Assembly (NCBI GenBank): GCA_007922195.1
Contig: ML681997.1
Location: 15,143,260 to 15,207,259, forward strand
DNA: 64,000 nucleotides
Direction: 5' to 3'
Origin: Podocnemis expansa
Taxonomy: Eukaryota > Chordata > Testudines > Podocnemididae
Under the pieces are notes generated by a model. That model searched no databases and was not told the origin of the DNA. It was given only the letters and a program-made list of their open reading frames with translations. Positions within the stretch are counted from its first letter, which is position 1. Every line of letters starts with the position of its first letter. Shown here piece after piece: positions 1 to 11,632 of the stretch. A program made the position numbers and the translations under genes.

Positions 1-202
1 GACCATCCTGAGTCAGAACAATAGTCCATCTAGCGCAGTATCCTATCTGCTGACTGTGGTCAGGGCCAGATGCTTCAGAGTGAGTGAACAAAACTGAATG
101 ATTATTAGGTGATGCATCCCTGTTGTCCATTCCCAGCTCCTGGCAGTCAGATGTTTAAGAATACCTAGAGCAAGGGCTGGCATCCCCCACCATTGTATCT
201 AC

Positions 203-1040
203 TAAACATTATTGGATCAATCCTCCATGAATTTATCTAATTCTTTTTTTTTTTTAATTTGGTTATACCTTTGGCCTTCACAACATTCTTTGGCAATGAG
301 TTCCACAGTTTGACTGCACAAGGCGAAGTACTTTATGCTTGTTTTGAATGACTGCCTGCTATTATCATTGGACGGCTTCTAGTTCTTGTGTTATGTGAAG
401 GAGTAACTAACACTTCCTTATTTACATTCTCCACACCATTCATTATTTTATAGACCTCTATCCTATCCACCTTTGGTTGCCTCTTTTCTCGAAGCTGACT
501 AGTCCCTGTTTTTTTACTCTTTCCTCATGCGGAAGCGGTTCCATACTTTTAATCATTTTTGTTACTCTTCTCTGTACTAGTTTCCAATTCTAATAGATCT
601 TTTTGAGACCAGCATTTGACATATTTTTCTGGGGTAACCAGAACTGCATGCAATATCCAAAGTGCAGGTCACCATGGGTTTATATAATGGCATTTTCATA
701 TTGTCAGTTGTATTATGAATTCCTTTCCTAATGGTTCCCAACATTTTGGTATCTTTTTTTAACTGCTGCTGAGGCAGATGTCTTCATAGAACTGTCTGTG
801 ATATTCTAAGATCTTTCCTGAATGGCAACAGCTCATTTAGAACCCGTAGTTTGAAATGACTTTTTTTTCCAACATGCATTACTTTGCATTCATGAACATT
901 AAATTTCATCTGCCATTTTTTTTTTTTTGCCCAGTCACCCAATTTTGTGAGATTCCTTTGTAACTTTTCACAGTCCAATTTGGACTTAACTATCTTGAAT
1001 AATTTTGTATCATCTGCAAACTCTGCCACCTCCTTTTTCC
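203..1040 (-). mobile_element. CR1 LINE, 3' part (old, decayed)
   Basis: On the minus strand this stretch reads as the end of a CR1 reverse transcriptase followed by the 3' part of the element. Translation of 1029-784 gives an RT palm motif FADDTKL near its start, then a segment like CR1 'W..K..M.FN..KC.VMHVG', with KK runs from T-tract slippage. The plus-strand text from 203 onward resembles the antisense CR1 tail ('ttccacagtttgactg', 'tatagacctctatcctatcc'). There are many stops and indels, so it is an ancient, inactive copy. Boundaries are approximate. Confidence 0.85.
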
Positions 1041-1152
1041 AGATAATTTATAAATATATCGAATAGCTCTGGTTCCGAGCTCCTGGGCTATAACAGCTGC
1101 AGATCCCATATGCCAGTTACGTGGGAGTCTGGGAGATACTGGTGCTGTATGA

Positions 1153-1370
1153 CAAACAAACAAGGCGTCCTGTGGCACTTGAAGACTAACAAATTTATTT
1201 TTTGCATGAGCTTTCATGGGAGAAAATCCCACTTCATCAGACGCTTTGAAGTGCAATCTTCTCCCATGAAAGCTCATGCAAAAAATAAATGTGTTAGTCT
1301 TTAAGTGCCTCAGGAATCCTTGTTTGTTTGTTTTACTGAACTAAACTAACATCGCTACCCTTTTGGATCT
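1153..1370. mobile_element. Hairpin retroelement tail (Penelope-like?), copy 1
   Basis: Two inverted arms of about 90 bp face each other. The left arm contains 'gtcctgtggcacttgaag' and 'gggagaaaatcccacttc'. The right arm contains 'cccatgaaagctcatgc' and 'gttagtctttaagtgcc', then a terminus like 'actaacatcgctaccc'. A 13-bp direct repeat (tggtgctgYatga) flanks it at 1140-1152 and 1371-1383, one mismatch. Duplications this long point to retrotransposition rather than a cut-and-paste transposon. I recall this tail from turtle Penelope-like elements; that class assignment is from memory. Confidence 0.65.
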
Positions 1371-1730
1371 TGGTGCTGCATGAATAACCCTACCCAGGCT
1401 CCTAATGGTCTTATGCAGCACTGGTGTGAAGGCTATTGCCACAGTCTGAAGGGAACAGGTTGCCCAGTGCAGCTGCTCCACTCATAGACCCTCTGTGCAG
1501 CTCCTGTTCAGGACTTACTTTTAATTCACATTTTAAATATCCACTACTCAAACTAACTCATTGCAAGTCGTCAGCAGGCCAAGATCCATTTAAAAAATTA
1601 CATGGTAAATAATTTCCAGTTGGAAGTGCATTTCAGCCAATCTGGATCTGCTCACTGACAATTCGTTAATAAATAAGGAGACAAGATTTTTCATATCATT
1701 TGTAGTCAATCATTCATCCCAATCGGGCTA

Positions 1731-1790
1731 GATCCAAAGCCATCTGAAATCAGTGAAAGGACTCCCGCTAACTTAAATGGACCCTGGATC
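1731..1790. repeat. Short dispersed imperfect palindrome (GATCCAAAG...GGATC)
   Basis: The unit begins gatccaaag and ends ccctggatc with 'ggactcccg' in the centre, so the ends are inverted copies. The same architecture recurs at 17112-17170 and, more loosely, elsewhere in the window. I do not know the family name. Confidence 0.45.
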
Positions 1791-4700
1791 AAGTCCTTGC
1801 TGAGCAACTTGAGCCAAGTGAAGAAAAATATAGGTCAAAAGCTGACCCAGATATCAGCCACACTGTTTTAAAGCAATAACTTGCCTATGGGATGTTGGTA
1901 CCCCAGGGAGGTGCTGCCACATTCCATTGCAGCATGGATGGAAAGACAAAAACGCAGCACTGAAAGTGTTAAACCAAATGTATATTGTATCTGTTTGATT
2001 ATTCATTTGAGTCCTTTTTTAGAAATGTGGGGCACCCAAAGTTCCCATCAGAATCATCTTTGATAAAGAAATAGCAATCTAAGCCTTAAATACTCTGGCA
2101 TTTTTCCACAGGCTACCAGGAAGCTCATTAGCTTAGAAAGACACAACTATTCAGTTCATCATACGTTCAAAGAAAACCCATTTGATTTCCTGTATTAGAA
2201 GGACTGGGAGGAGGAAGGGTTGCTTATTGTGGTTTTATTTATTTATTTTTATTTATTTTGCAAACTTAATAGCTTTATTGTTTAGATCTCTATGCCAGTT
2301 TGTGGCTAGAACAAACCAGATGTCTTAATGTGGAAACGGTTATTTCCATTTAGTTTGCAAAGCATTAAGGAAGAAGCAGGTGGGAAAATATAAAGTTTAT
2401 ACTGATGGTTATACCAAAGGAAAGGTGAGAAAACAAATATGTTATTTCAATAAGCATCTTCTTATTTGTCCTGTTGACTAAACTTTTAACTGTGGCAAGC
2501 CATCATTAGCATAATGGCATCTGCACAAACAGCTGTCGCTCCCCTGTGTAAAATCTACTGGATACGTCAGTGAATTTGTTTGAACTTGCTAGTGCAGGCA
2601 GCTTGGTCTAACAAAGGAATGGTTAATGACTTCTGGTAAATAATGGACGACTTCAGAAATGTGGCAGTGTCGGTTGCTTCTTTCCCTCTTTGTCTGGTAG
2701 CATGGCTTAAAGATTCCCTCCAAAAGAGCCAACTCCAAGATATATAATTTTGTAGCTCTCAGACCAGGAATCAACATGATCCTTTTATAATTTTATGATT
2801 CATTTATTTGTTTTGTATAAGGGCAAGGAAATCTCTATTTACTTTCTTGGTCCCAGTGCAGATTGAATGGATTGATTACCTTTTTATTTACTTTTATTCT
2901 TCCTTGAGCATCCATGTTTAAAAAGGCCTAATATGCCTTATCAAAAAGGAGCTGCGTTAATTGGTTTGAATCTCATCTTCTTGAAGCCAGCTGATCTTGG
3001 TCTGCATACCAGTGAGTTCAATTAAGAAGTTTGTATATAAGGCAGCACCTAATAAAATCCCCAGAGAGCTGATAACATTGCATTTAATGTCATCTCTCTC
3101 TGGTTTTTTTTCAGAGAGGAAAAAAGGTTGAACATTTCTGGGCCTGATTAAGACCATTTAGTGAAGGTTTATTGGAAAGCACTGCAGTGCACTTTCTATG
3201 TTAAGGGCTTAAATCACAGCAAGCAGCCTTTGAAGTTTGCTGAGGGCTGAAGGAGAGCTCACTGGAGAGGGACCTAGTACCCCACACTCATTTCAAAGAG
3301 GATGGCTCCGCCAGCCACATTACCCAATTGCAATTGCTGAATACAGATGATTGAATGCAGAGAAATAGTGATTTTAAAAGCCTTGCAACATTTATGTGTC
3401 GCTATATTATAGAAAAAACTAGAAGGAATAGTCAGTCGCCCAGGACTAAATCTCAGATATTTCCATTCTAGCTGGGACATTTTAAAAATAATGTAGAAAG
3501 TTTTAAAACTTCATTCACCCCCTGACTCTTCATTTTGCCTTGGCTCTCTCAGACTCCCTCCAGCTTCCTGATAATGCATGTCTTGGTACAAGGCTGTAAC
3601 TGCGGCAGGGCAAGCGGGGCTTTGCTGTGGGTGCGCTAGAGTGGCTCCTTTGAGCCGCTCCCTTAAAGGTGCATTCCTCACTGCTTGCCCCAAGCACCGG
3701 CCATTGTAAGGGGCGCGTTCTAGTCAGAATGTGCCCTGAGTACCGAATTCCTTAGTTACAGTTCTGTCTTGGTACCTTCTTCTCAGGACGCCCCCAAACC
3801 CCTCACTTGCAGAAAGTGTATTTCTTCCTGACCATTTAGCCCATAGCCACACGCAAAGCATTAACTCTTTCCCAGTGAGAGCCTGCAGCAGTACTACCAT
3901 CTGCCAGAGGAGACCAACTGCAACTCTAGAAAGTTCCCTCAGCAGAGGGTATCTGGGCAATGGGATGGATCATTGCATTGTCCTTCTACATATTTGGCTG
4001 GCCTCACCCATCAAGTGACTGGTGCCAGCCCAGGGGCATTTACAGGTGGCTGACACTGCTGTGTCCCCCTCCTAGTCAGACTTGCTGTTACCAGGAATCA
4101 AAACCCACCATTGGACCTCAAGGAACAAACTGGGTGCAAATGCCTTTTAAAGGCAGATTTTGGAAAAATAAAGATAGCTCCAAGCAACACGACTGGGCTT
4201 TGCAATGGGGTATAAGCTCCATACAGGCCCCAGAAGGGTTAAATGAGCCTGAGAGCGTTAGTCATCCTTATTGCACCTGGGGAGAATGTGGTCAAGTGAC
4301 AGATTTATATGTCTGGTGGACTGATTAAAAGTATTCTGTGACCCCAAAAACATAGAAGCAAATTTCAACTTGGCCAGAGGGTCAGGTCACAGGAAGAAGG
4401 AGATAACCAGAGGACCAGAACATCTGTTGGCAGGGAATGCCCACTGGAAAGAGAGCTGCTATGCTACACCTGGCCACATAGAGGCACTCCAGTAGTGAGT
4501 CCACTCTTCTGTGCACTCAAATGACAAAATTTAGATCCAGAGTTCAAAACCCCAGAGTCTAAGAACATGTGGCTTTAGTTCAGTGCACTATTAAGGGAGA
4601 AGCAATTTGAAAAATTAAGATCTGGACCCAGCTTCAGATAACAAATGTAACTGAAGATACAGAAGTAAACTATAACCCCACTCCTCTAACTTTATTATTT

Positions 4701-5504
4701 GTTAGCAGTTTCATTTGTTAAATGTAGCTAGATTGTGATGTTCCTAAGAAAACACCACACACAGAGCTAGGTCTGCAGACTATAAACATGTCCTAGTAAT
4801 AGGCCATAAATTTCATTTCACTCCCTAAGGAGAGTTTATTGCCACAGCGACTAACATACCAGGAGCCTCTCCTAATAGTTAAGTAACTTTAACACACTGG
4901 CAGCTTCTTGATTCATATTCTAGAAGAAACAGCTTATGCTTACAGAAACAAATGGGTTGAGTCAGAAATACTGGGCAGGTCAATCTTCTTTGCTCCATAT
5001 TCCTCCAAAACGTCTCTTTCTAAATCTTTATACATCTTGAACAGAAAAAACACAACTCCACCTCATTATTTAAGAGCATTAAAAGCTATGTTTATCTCAA
5101 TTCCTTTAAATACGACGCTATTTTCTACCACTGGAATTTACTGTCTCAGAATCAGCTAAGTGGGAAAGATGGTCCAGTACAGAGGATCAGCTGAAATACG
5201 TCTCCCGCTAAGCAGAAAAAACAAGCAGGCACAAACCTTTTTTCAAAGAACCAATGGGTCAGAAAATGTTCTTATTATGCTTTTAGAGAAAGAGAGAGAA
5301 TTCTGCAGTAGAAACCAACTTAGAGCCCAGCTCACTCTGAGTGGCGATAGCAACCAACTTAGCTCACTCTTACTACATTAGTCACATCAAGTACTCAGTA
5401 TACAATATACGTACACACATGATGGCTCATTAGGTACCAGCAGCTCCCATAAATTACTAACTTCTACCTACTGTGGAAAAGGAGAGCCATTCCTATAAAG
5501 CCTA
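1791..5504. other. Unassigned DNA, no gene seen
   Basis: I see no recognisable gene or repeat here. The stretch is AT-rich apart from a GC-richer patch at about 3510-4330. Open frames there (for example 3960-4328 plus, 3724-3960 minus) lack any domain I recognise and any codon structure that would convince me. Confidence 0.5.
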
Positions 5505-5615
5505 ATTTTTAACAGTGAAGGTAATTGTTCTACTGCTTAATGTACCAAAGGTTGTGTTGGATTCTCTGTCAATGGCAATACAAAATCAAGATTGAATTCT
5601 TTTCTAAAAGATGTA
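5505..5615 (+). mobile_element. CR1 LINE 3' tail fragment
   Basis: The text 'taacagtgaaggtaattg', 'ccaaaggttgtgttggat' and 'aaaatcaagattgaattc' follows the order of a sense CR1 tail also seen at 32400-32540. It is short, diverged and non-coding. Confidence 0.6.
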
Positions 5616-5832
5616 TTTGACTTTGAACAGGATGTGTTTTTCACTGAAATTCTACAGCCTGTGTTGTACAGAAGTCAGAGTAGACGATCAGTGATCCTTT
5701 CTGGTGACATAATCAATGAAAAACCCACAAAGGGGACTAAAACCCAGATGGTATCTTTTACGGGATTTCCATTCATTTTGACCCACTCCCGCCAGTGGAG
5801 CAAACAGAATTGTCATCCCCAAACCTCACAGT

Positions 5833-6192
5833 TAGAGCTGTTCAGAATGCTCTTACTGAAAATTTGTCCCGATGAAATATAAGGTTTTGTAACCATCTAC
5901 ATTTCTCATGTGAAAATGTCCATTTTAAGGACATTTCCCTGTTTTTTTCCAATGAGAATGTTAAAAAACCACTATTTTTAATGTTTTGAAATTTCAAAAA
6001 AGTCAGGTTCTTTAAACAAAACATTTTGCTTCTACCAAAACTTATTTTGATGGTTTTGAAGTGATATTTTTCGTAACTTCCCATTCCTGTGAAAATTTCA
6101 GTATTTTGGCTTTTTCCCTTTCAGAATGAAAACAAATGATGAAATATCAGAATTGCCCATGGAATGGGTATTCCATTTCTAAATAGCTCTGC
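5833..6192. mobile_element. AT-rich MITE-like repeat with gaaaatttc dyads
   Basis: The stretch opens with 'tagagctgttcagaatg' and closes with 'aaatagctctg'. Between them are many small dyads of gaaaattt/aaattttc type. Similar text occurs near 20480-20620 and 47345-47412 (ending 'gttcaaccagctcca'). I read it as an old non-autonomous DNA transposon with inverted ends. The target duplication is not clear. Confidence 0.4.
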
Positions 6193-7309
6193 TTATGGTC
6201 TTTGGGCCCCATCAGAAGCCCAGGCCGTCCAAACACTGGCTCCGTTTACGTTTTGCTTTCTCATGTCTGGATCAATCCTCTTCCAGCTTACTTGCAGTCC
6301 ATCTCTTGTAGTCCATGCAGGCTACCATGGGCTCCCAACAGGATCCAGCAGTCTCTCCCTGCGATGGACTATATAAATCTTACACTGTAACAAACTTGAA
6401 AGGATCCATGGACAAAGTAGCTACTCCACCACCGGCTGATTTATGTATGAGCACCAACTAAGATAAAGGTCTGCAGGTCAGGCAGAAGCTATCAACTACC
6501 AGAGACCCTGGGGATTACCTTACTGAAGCTCCTCAACAGTGGCCAAGCAAGGAATCACCCAAGAAACAGACCCAGAAACCCCACAGGAAGTGGAGTGACA
6601 TTTCTGGGGAACAACTAAGTATGTTTTCTTTCTCCCATAACCAGAGCCATCCTTAAGGGGGGCTAAAAGGGGCAACCGCCCTAGGCCTCATGCTTTTGGG
6701 AGCCTCATGCTTATGGGGGTCCCATACAAGTGGCGGGAGTAAGGGAGCAGGGACCTTCTTCAAGCTGAGAAGCTCGCCTGCCCAGGGAGCAGCTCTGGCT
6801 GGTCAGGGAAGGGCAAAGGGAATTGGGACAAGCAGCGTTTGTTTACAGTAACTCTTGACTTAAGTAGACACCTTCCCACAACTGCTCCTTGAGGAGAAGA
6901 CAAAGGGCAAGTGTTGAGATAAAACTTATGCAGCCAGCCTCAGTCAAGCAGGAGAATGTCACATCCCCAACCTTTACAAATCAGGATCTTCTCTTTGAAT
7001 TTACCTCAGCATCTCTAAAAACCGTTTGAGATATTAAGGAACTTTTTTCCTTCTACACTTAACAAGAGTTTTCAGTCTTCAGGGATGTCTTTTTGAGCAA
7101 ACTTCTCTGTGCAGATAACGATCTATTATACCTGAGAGAGAAGACCCCAGGCTAGCGCTCATATGGAAATACTGGGGTTTTAGGGTTAATGGCCATCAAT
7201 CAACACATTAAAGAAGTTTTTTGTCCTTCCTTCTGCACTGTAAGTATGCCCTGCTGTCGGTGATTGCAGTCAGAGCACCAGTTCCAAAGCATGGCAAAGA
7301 GGAAAGCAG

Positions 7310-7470
7310 CTGTGGCCGTGTGGGTCTAGTTTAGTGAAACAAACAAGGAATCCCTGATGTAAAATAAACAAGGAGTCTTGTGGCACTTTTACAAGCTAAC
7401 AGATAAATAAATCTTTAAAATCTTTAAAAGTGCCACAAGACTCCTTTTTTGCTTTACATCAGGGTATCTG
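7310..7470. mobile_element. Hairpin retroelement tail, copy 2 (short)
   Basis: The left part reads 'tggccgtgtgggtctag' and 'caaggagtcttgtggcac'. The right arm 'agtgccacaagactcc' is its inverted copy, with 'acagataaataaatc' at the turn. It belongs to the family of 1153-1370 but has lost most of the 'gggagaaaatcccac' centre. 'cctgatgtaaa' and its inverse 'tttacatcagg' lie in the two arms. Confidence 0.6.
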
Positions 7471-8120
7471 AGAGGAGGGCAAACGTCCCTTGTTTCTTCC
7501 TCTCATCCTCAAACAGTACCTGAGTTTCATTACTTAGATCACCTGCAAAGCAATGAGGAATGTGTGAATACATATATTAAAATAAGACGGGAAAGGAGAG
7601 AGAGTCACGCAGCATCAAGGAAATAACATGTATTAGACAATTGGAATCTAGTGCTTTAAGGTGAGAGAGGACCTGGATTTATTTCTTGATATTATCCAAA
7701 AATAGCATCTCTCTCTCTGAATTTTCAATTTAACAAAAACTTGATCAAAGAAAAATTATTAAACTTGTAAAATTGTATGCCCATCTTGAACAGAAAACCA
7801 GAACCACAAAGAAGAGTACCTCCGGATGCTCCTGTCCACTTGGCTGTGAAGTTGATGGAATATCACCATGACACATTCAGCATTCCCTACCCCAAACATC
7901 AAAAATAGTCACAAGTCTGACTTAAATATATCATTAAAACTCACTTAAAAATAAAGAGATGTTTAAAGAAATAATAAATGAGGGGGAGCTATTTTCTTTG
8001 ACTTCTGAGTTTTGAGCCTTTTGGATAAAGTCAGGTCATGTTTTTCTGCTGCTCTCTGCAACTTTTTAGCCTGAGGGCTAGACATTTATGATTTTATGAA
8101 AGAAAAATTATGACACTGCT

Positions 8121-8668
8121 TAGTGTTCCCTCTAAGCTGATGATGCAGCTGAACAAGTTATGAGTGCACTTGGGGAGCCTGTGGGCAGCAGGGAAGAAGC
8201 CCGTTGGGGCCTGGAGAACCAGTGGGGAACTTGCTCAGCTGCATCATCAGCTTAGAGCAGTGGTTCCCAACCTTTTTCAGCTTGGGGAACCCTTTGTAAC
8301 AAAAAAAAATCTTTGCGGACCCCCCCAGCTGATTATGTAATCTGGCCTGCATGGGCAGGCTCTGGCCCACACCAGTGGGACAGCTGGTGAGCAGTGCTGC
8401 CACCATCATTGCCTGCACCACTGGGGAGCTGAGCCGCGGCAGCTGTGGTCCCCTGCCCTTGCCCCTGCTGGGGAGCTGCTGTAGCTCCATCCCCCTGCCA
8501 GGATATAGCCACAGGAGGGGAAAGGCAGCCCTGGCAGGGAGCATCAGGGCTGTAGCTGGATTCCGGCCCTGGGTAGGGAGAGGATCTGCAGACCCCCTGC
8601 AATGTGTCCATGGACCTCTGTGGGTCCCCGGACCACAGGCTGGGAACCACTGGCTTAGAGGGCACATT
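8121..8668. mobile_element. TIR element (CCTCTAAGCTG ends), split by a hAT insertion
   Basis: The left arm 'ccctctaagctgatgatg' at about 8128 matches, inverted, 'catcatcagcttagag' at 8242-8257 plus 'ggcacattg' that resumes at 8661. The arm extends inward through 'cagctgaacaag' and 'cttgctcagctg'. It is a non-autonomous inverted-repeat element lying inside the 6642-8748 hAT. Its outer limits are approximate and I found no sure target duplication. Confidence 0.55.
8258..8652. mobile_element. hAT MITE (CAGTGGTTCCCAACC ends), innermost layer
   Basis: The ends CAGTGGTTCCCAACC and, inverted, CAGTGGTTCCCAGCC are matching terminal repeats. The 8 bp gcttagag flanks both sides exactly (8250-8257 and 8653-8660). 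Removing the element and one duplication restores the right arm of the element around it. The GC-rich interior holds open frames of about 120-180 codons with no recognisable domain; I take them as chance. Confidence 0.85.
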
Positions 8669-8756
8669 GCCTGCAAAGTTGAAAATGGGGGGGGGCCCCA
8701 CACAAACTGATTCGCCCTGGGCCCTGCTCCCCCCTAGGGACAGCTCTGCCCATAAC

Positions 8757-11272
8757 CCACAAGAGAGGAGTGAGGACCAGATGTCCTAAACCCTTATTAT
8801 CAAGTCTCTGTAAAGATTACAACAGGACTATTGAAGAGTTCCCAGAGAAGGCTGGAGGGTGAGAAGGGGTGGGGGGGTTAAGAGACCTGTATATCTTCAG
8901 TAAATCCTGAAGTAGAAGGAGGTGACCTAAGAACCCTCACGCTCTTGCACAGTACAAAACGTTGCCTCTGATGGTATTAACTCCATGGTAGATTCTCTTT
9001 AAGGTTGTGGGGGATAACCCCTTACTAACCTCACTCATCATTGCCAGCTAAACCTCACTCATAGATGAAGAAGAAACATTATGGATGAATATTCTCAAAA
9101 GCCATCAGCACTGGCCCAGCCATTCCCACTGATGTGACTGACATCAACAATGAAATTTACTTGCATTGTAAAGGGAACATAGTTAGCCAATAATGCACCC
9201 TTTGGAAAATCCCATCCTATGGCAGGTTCATATAAATGATTCTGTTTCAGCAGAGTACCAGCAGGACAATATGTGCCCTGTTTTGTCTTAAAAAGATCTA
9301 AAGTGGTATTAAATAATAAACCCAAAGTATTTCCTTTCTGAACTCAGCCCAAAGCACTTTAAAAAGTTTTCTAATACAAAACAATTCACCATGAAGTGGA
9401 AATCTTTCTGATATTTTGTCATTTTAAGCTGTGGTAATACATTTTCCAGTGGAAAATATAACAGCAGGCCTATTGTGGGCTTTTTTGTTTTCTATTTAAT
9501 CTGTGATGCATATCTGAATGGATTTTTTGCCTATAATTCTATAAAATTTACTCTGAACTGCTTCTTATGCTCTAGTGATCACAACTCTGTTTTAGGGATT
9601 GGCTTTTATTTTTCAATCTTCTCTTCAATGCCCCTTCATTATATTAGAACATCAGGAGTAAGAGAGAGGCGATCTGCACATGTTTAACTCTCTGTTTCCT
9701 GCAGGCTTCTATTAAGGACTGTAGGGATCTTCTTGTTTCCTGCAAGTGGGAAATGGTATTACTAAAATGATGGAGCTATCTATGTATGATAGATGTATAA
9801 TGTTGATGGGCTAAGGTTTTAGTGACATTTCCCTACTAAGCTCCAACTATAAGAATTACTGTAAATATTCCAAAAGCTGGGGGCTAGGTCCTCACTTGGT
9901 GTATATTGACTTCACCCTACTTGTCTTGAGACAGATATGTGAATTTATGGACCTAATCAGCCATCATCTGAGAATCTAGCCTTTAACCTCTGGCCTTTGA
10001 CTCTAGAGGGTTGCTGGTGGTTTTGCACTTGTCAAAGTAAAATTTGACCAAGAAATCTCCAGATCACTTGGTTTCAGTCTCTGGTACGAATCTAAATTTC
10101 AGCTGGTATAGATTTGAACCATAAACCAGAAGCAACGCAATTCTTTAGCTTTATATTTAGAATTTTTTACAACTTCACGGACACAAGAATGGAGAATTTT
10201 TTGGACTGTTTTGACACTATGGTGTTGTGTGTGTTTTTAGTGCTCTAAACTGACTGCCCAGTGAAGGCTACATTGGCTCTCCTATACATGTCTATGGTTA
10301 TCCATCAGCTATATGGGAACACCTTGATGCTTCCACGGCCAGGTGAGACTGTGATCATCAGGATAAAAACCAATGGTGATCCTAGGCTGCTAAAGAAGAA
10401 AAAGCTTGCACTGGCAGCAACACTGTTGGGCTACACACATAGCATTTCTGGTTGCTGCTAGGAAAGAAAGTCCTGGTGGGATCAGAATGGAAGATATGAG
10501 GAAGGTCAGCCGAGAATGAGTTTATCCATTAAAGTAGCACATGAAATTGGACTATGAATCACTGTGTTGACCCTCCTGGGCTGGGATCAAGCAGTACAAA
10601 CTTGTATCATGGGCTCCCTCCCACATATGGTAACAGAGGGTTGCAGCCTGCCCCCTCACACCCGTCCCTCCCACCCTTCCTCTCACCCTGCTCCTGGCTG
10701 TACACAACATGGAGCATGAGAAAAATGTCTGAAGTCCTGGCCAGAAGTAAACAAAGGATGTCTGAAGTCTCTATGTCTTTGAAGTAAACATAGCTTTAAA
10801 CAAAAATACATAAAACAGAGCACAGATATTTACAGGAAATAAAATGTGAGTGAAAATAGATGACCAGCTACAAACCAGAGTATGTAAACATCTGAAACGC
10901 TAAAGCAATCAAAAGAGTATGTAGGGGAAGCAAAGTCAGCTTTCATAAAACAGGCTTTGACTATGCTTTGTACTTATAATTGCTTGTTGTCTCTTGAACT
11001 CAGTTAGCAAACATGAAAGACCTGTCTGCACACAATTTATTTAAGATGGTGCAACTTCATTAAATGAACATCAGTTTAAATTGGCTCATATCATTATAAC
11101 TAAATTAGAGCAACATTACACTTTTTGGGTGTAGACAAGGACTAAGTCTCACAATAGCCCTGAAAGGTGTCATTGCTCATAGTTGTCACATGGATGAATG
11201 TGGCACAAGGAGACATTAACTGACTAGGCTTTCATGCTGCAATGATTCAATAGCAGAGCAAAAAACAGACCC
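8757..11272. other. Unassigned DNA, no gene seen
   Basis: I see nothing I can name. The small open frames (for example 10554-10787) have no recognisable domain. Confidence 0.5.
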
Positions 11273-11275
11273 TAG

Positions 11276-11632
11276 GGTTATGTCTACATTAGGAAAAGTT
11301 AGTTTGAACTAACCTCGAACTTATTCGTTCAACTTAACAATGTGGATTAGTTCAAACTAATGCTAGTTCAAACTAGTCCATGTTGTTAGTTTGAACTAAC
11401 TGCCCTTAGTTCGAACTTATTAAGTTTGAACTAAGGGTTAGTCCTGCTCTCCACTCTACTTAGTTTGAACTTACACTCAAACTAAGTGCTTAGTTCAAAC
11501 TAACCAGTGGTAGTTACTAGTTCAAACTAAGCATTCCTCAGTTTGACCTAAGGAAAGCCTGATGTAGACAGGTAAAAAGTTATTTCAAATTAAGCCTTCT
11601 TAATTCTAACTAACTTTCCAGTGTAGAGAGCC
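11276..11632. mobile_element. PIF/Harbinger MITE, AGTTYRAACT type
   Basis: The ends GGTTATGTCTACA and (inverted) GGCTCTCTACACT are Harbinger-family termini like those of the full element at 57764. The flanking trinucleotide is TAG on both sides (11273-11275, 11633-11635). The interior is an array of the palindrome TTAGTTCAAACTAA and its reverse TTAGTTTGAACTAA, with a surviving CpG form TTAGTTCGAACTTA. It has no coding capacity. Confidence 0.8.

Larger units (their letters stand above)
6642..8748. mobile_element. hAT-type DNA transposon (outer layer of a nest)
   Basis: The left end CAGAGCCATCCTTAAGGGG and the right end, read on the other strand, CAGAGCTGTCCCTAGGGGG are inverted repeats. Both sides are flanked by the same 8-bp sequence cccataac (6634-6641 and 8749-8756), a perfect hAT-length target duplication. 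I see no transposase gene inside. The interior contains a hairpin retroelement copy near 7310-7470 and two further nested transposons near its right end, so its original length was shorter. Confidence 0.75.

Noticed and set aside
1153..1370. Reading the hairpin repeats as cut-and-paste MITEs because of their inverted ends
   Set aside because: Duplications of 10-14 bp at five copies fit retrotransposition better than any DNA transposon superfamily.
3960..4328. 122-codon plus-strand open frame
   Set aside because: No domain I recognise, no nearby exon structure, and cysteine/tryptophan-rich text that does not resemble a known family.
8158..8710. Overlapping open frames of 119-181 codons on both strands
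   Set aside because: They lie within a GC-rich hAT MITE and overlap in opposite strands; base composition explains them.
11276..11632. Reading the regular palindrome arrays as a CRISPR or a satellite
   Set aside because: The repeats lie within bounded elements with terminal inverted repeats and 3-bp target duplications, have no unique spacers, and sit in vertebrate DNA.
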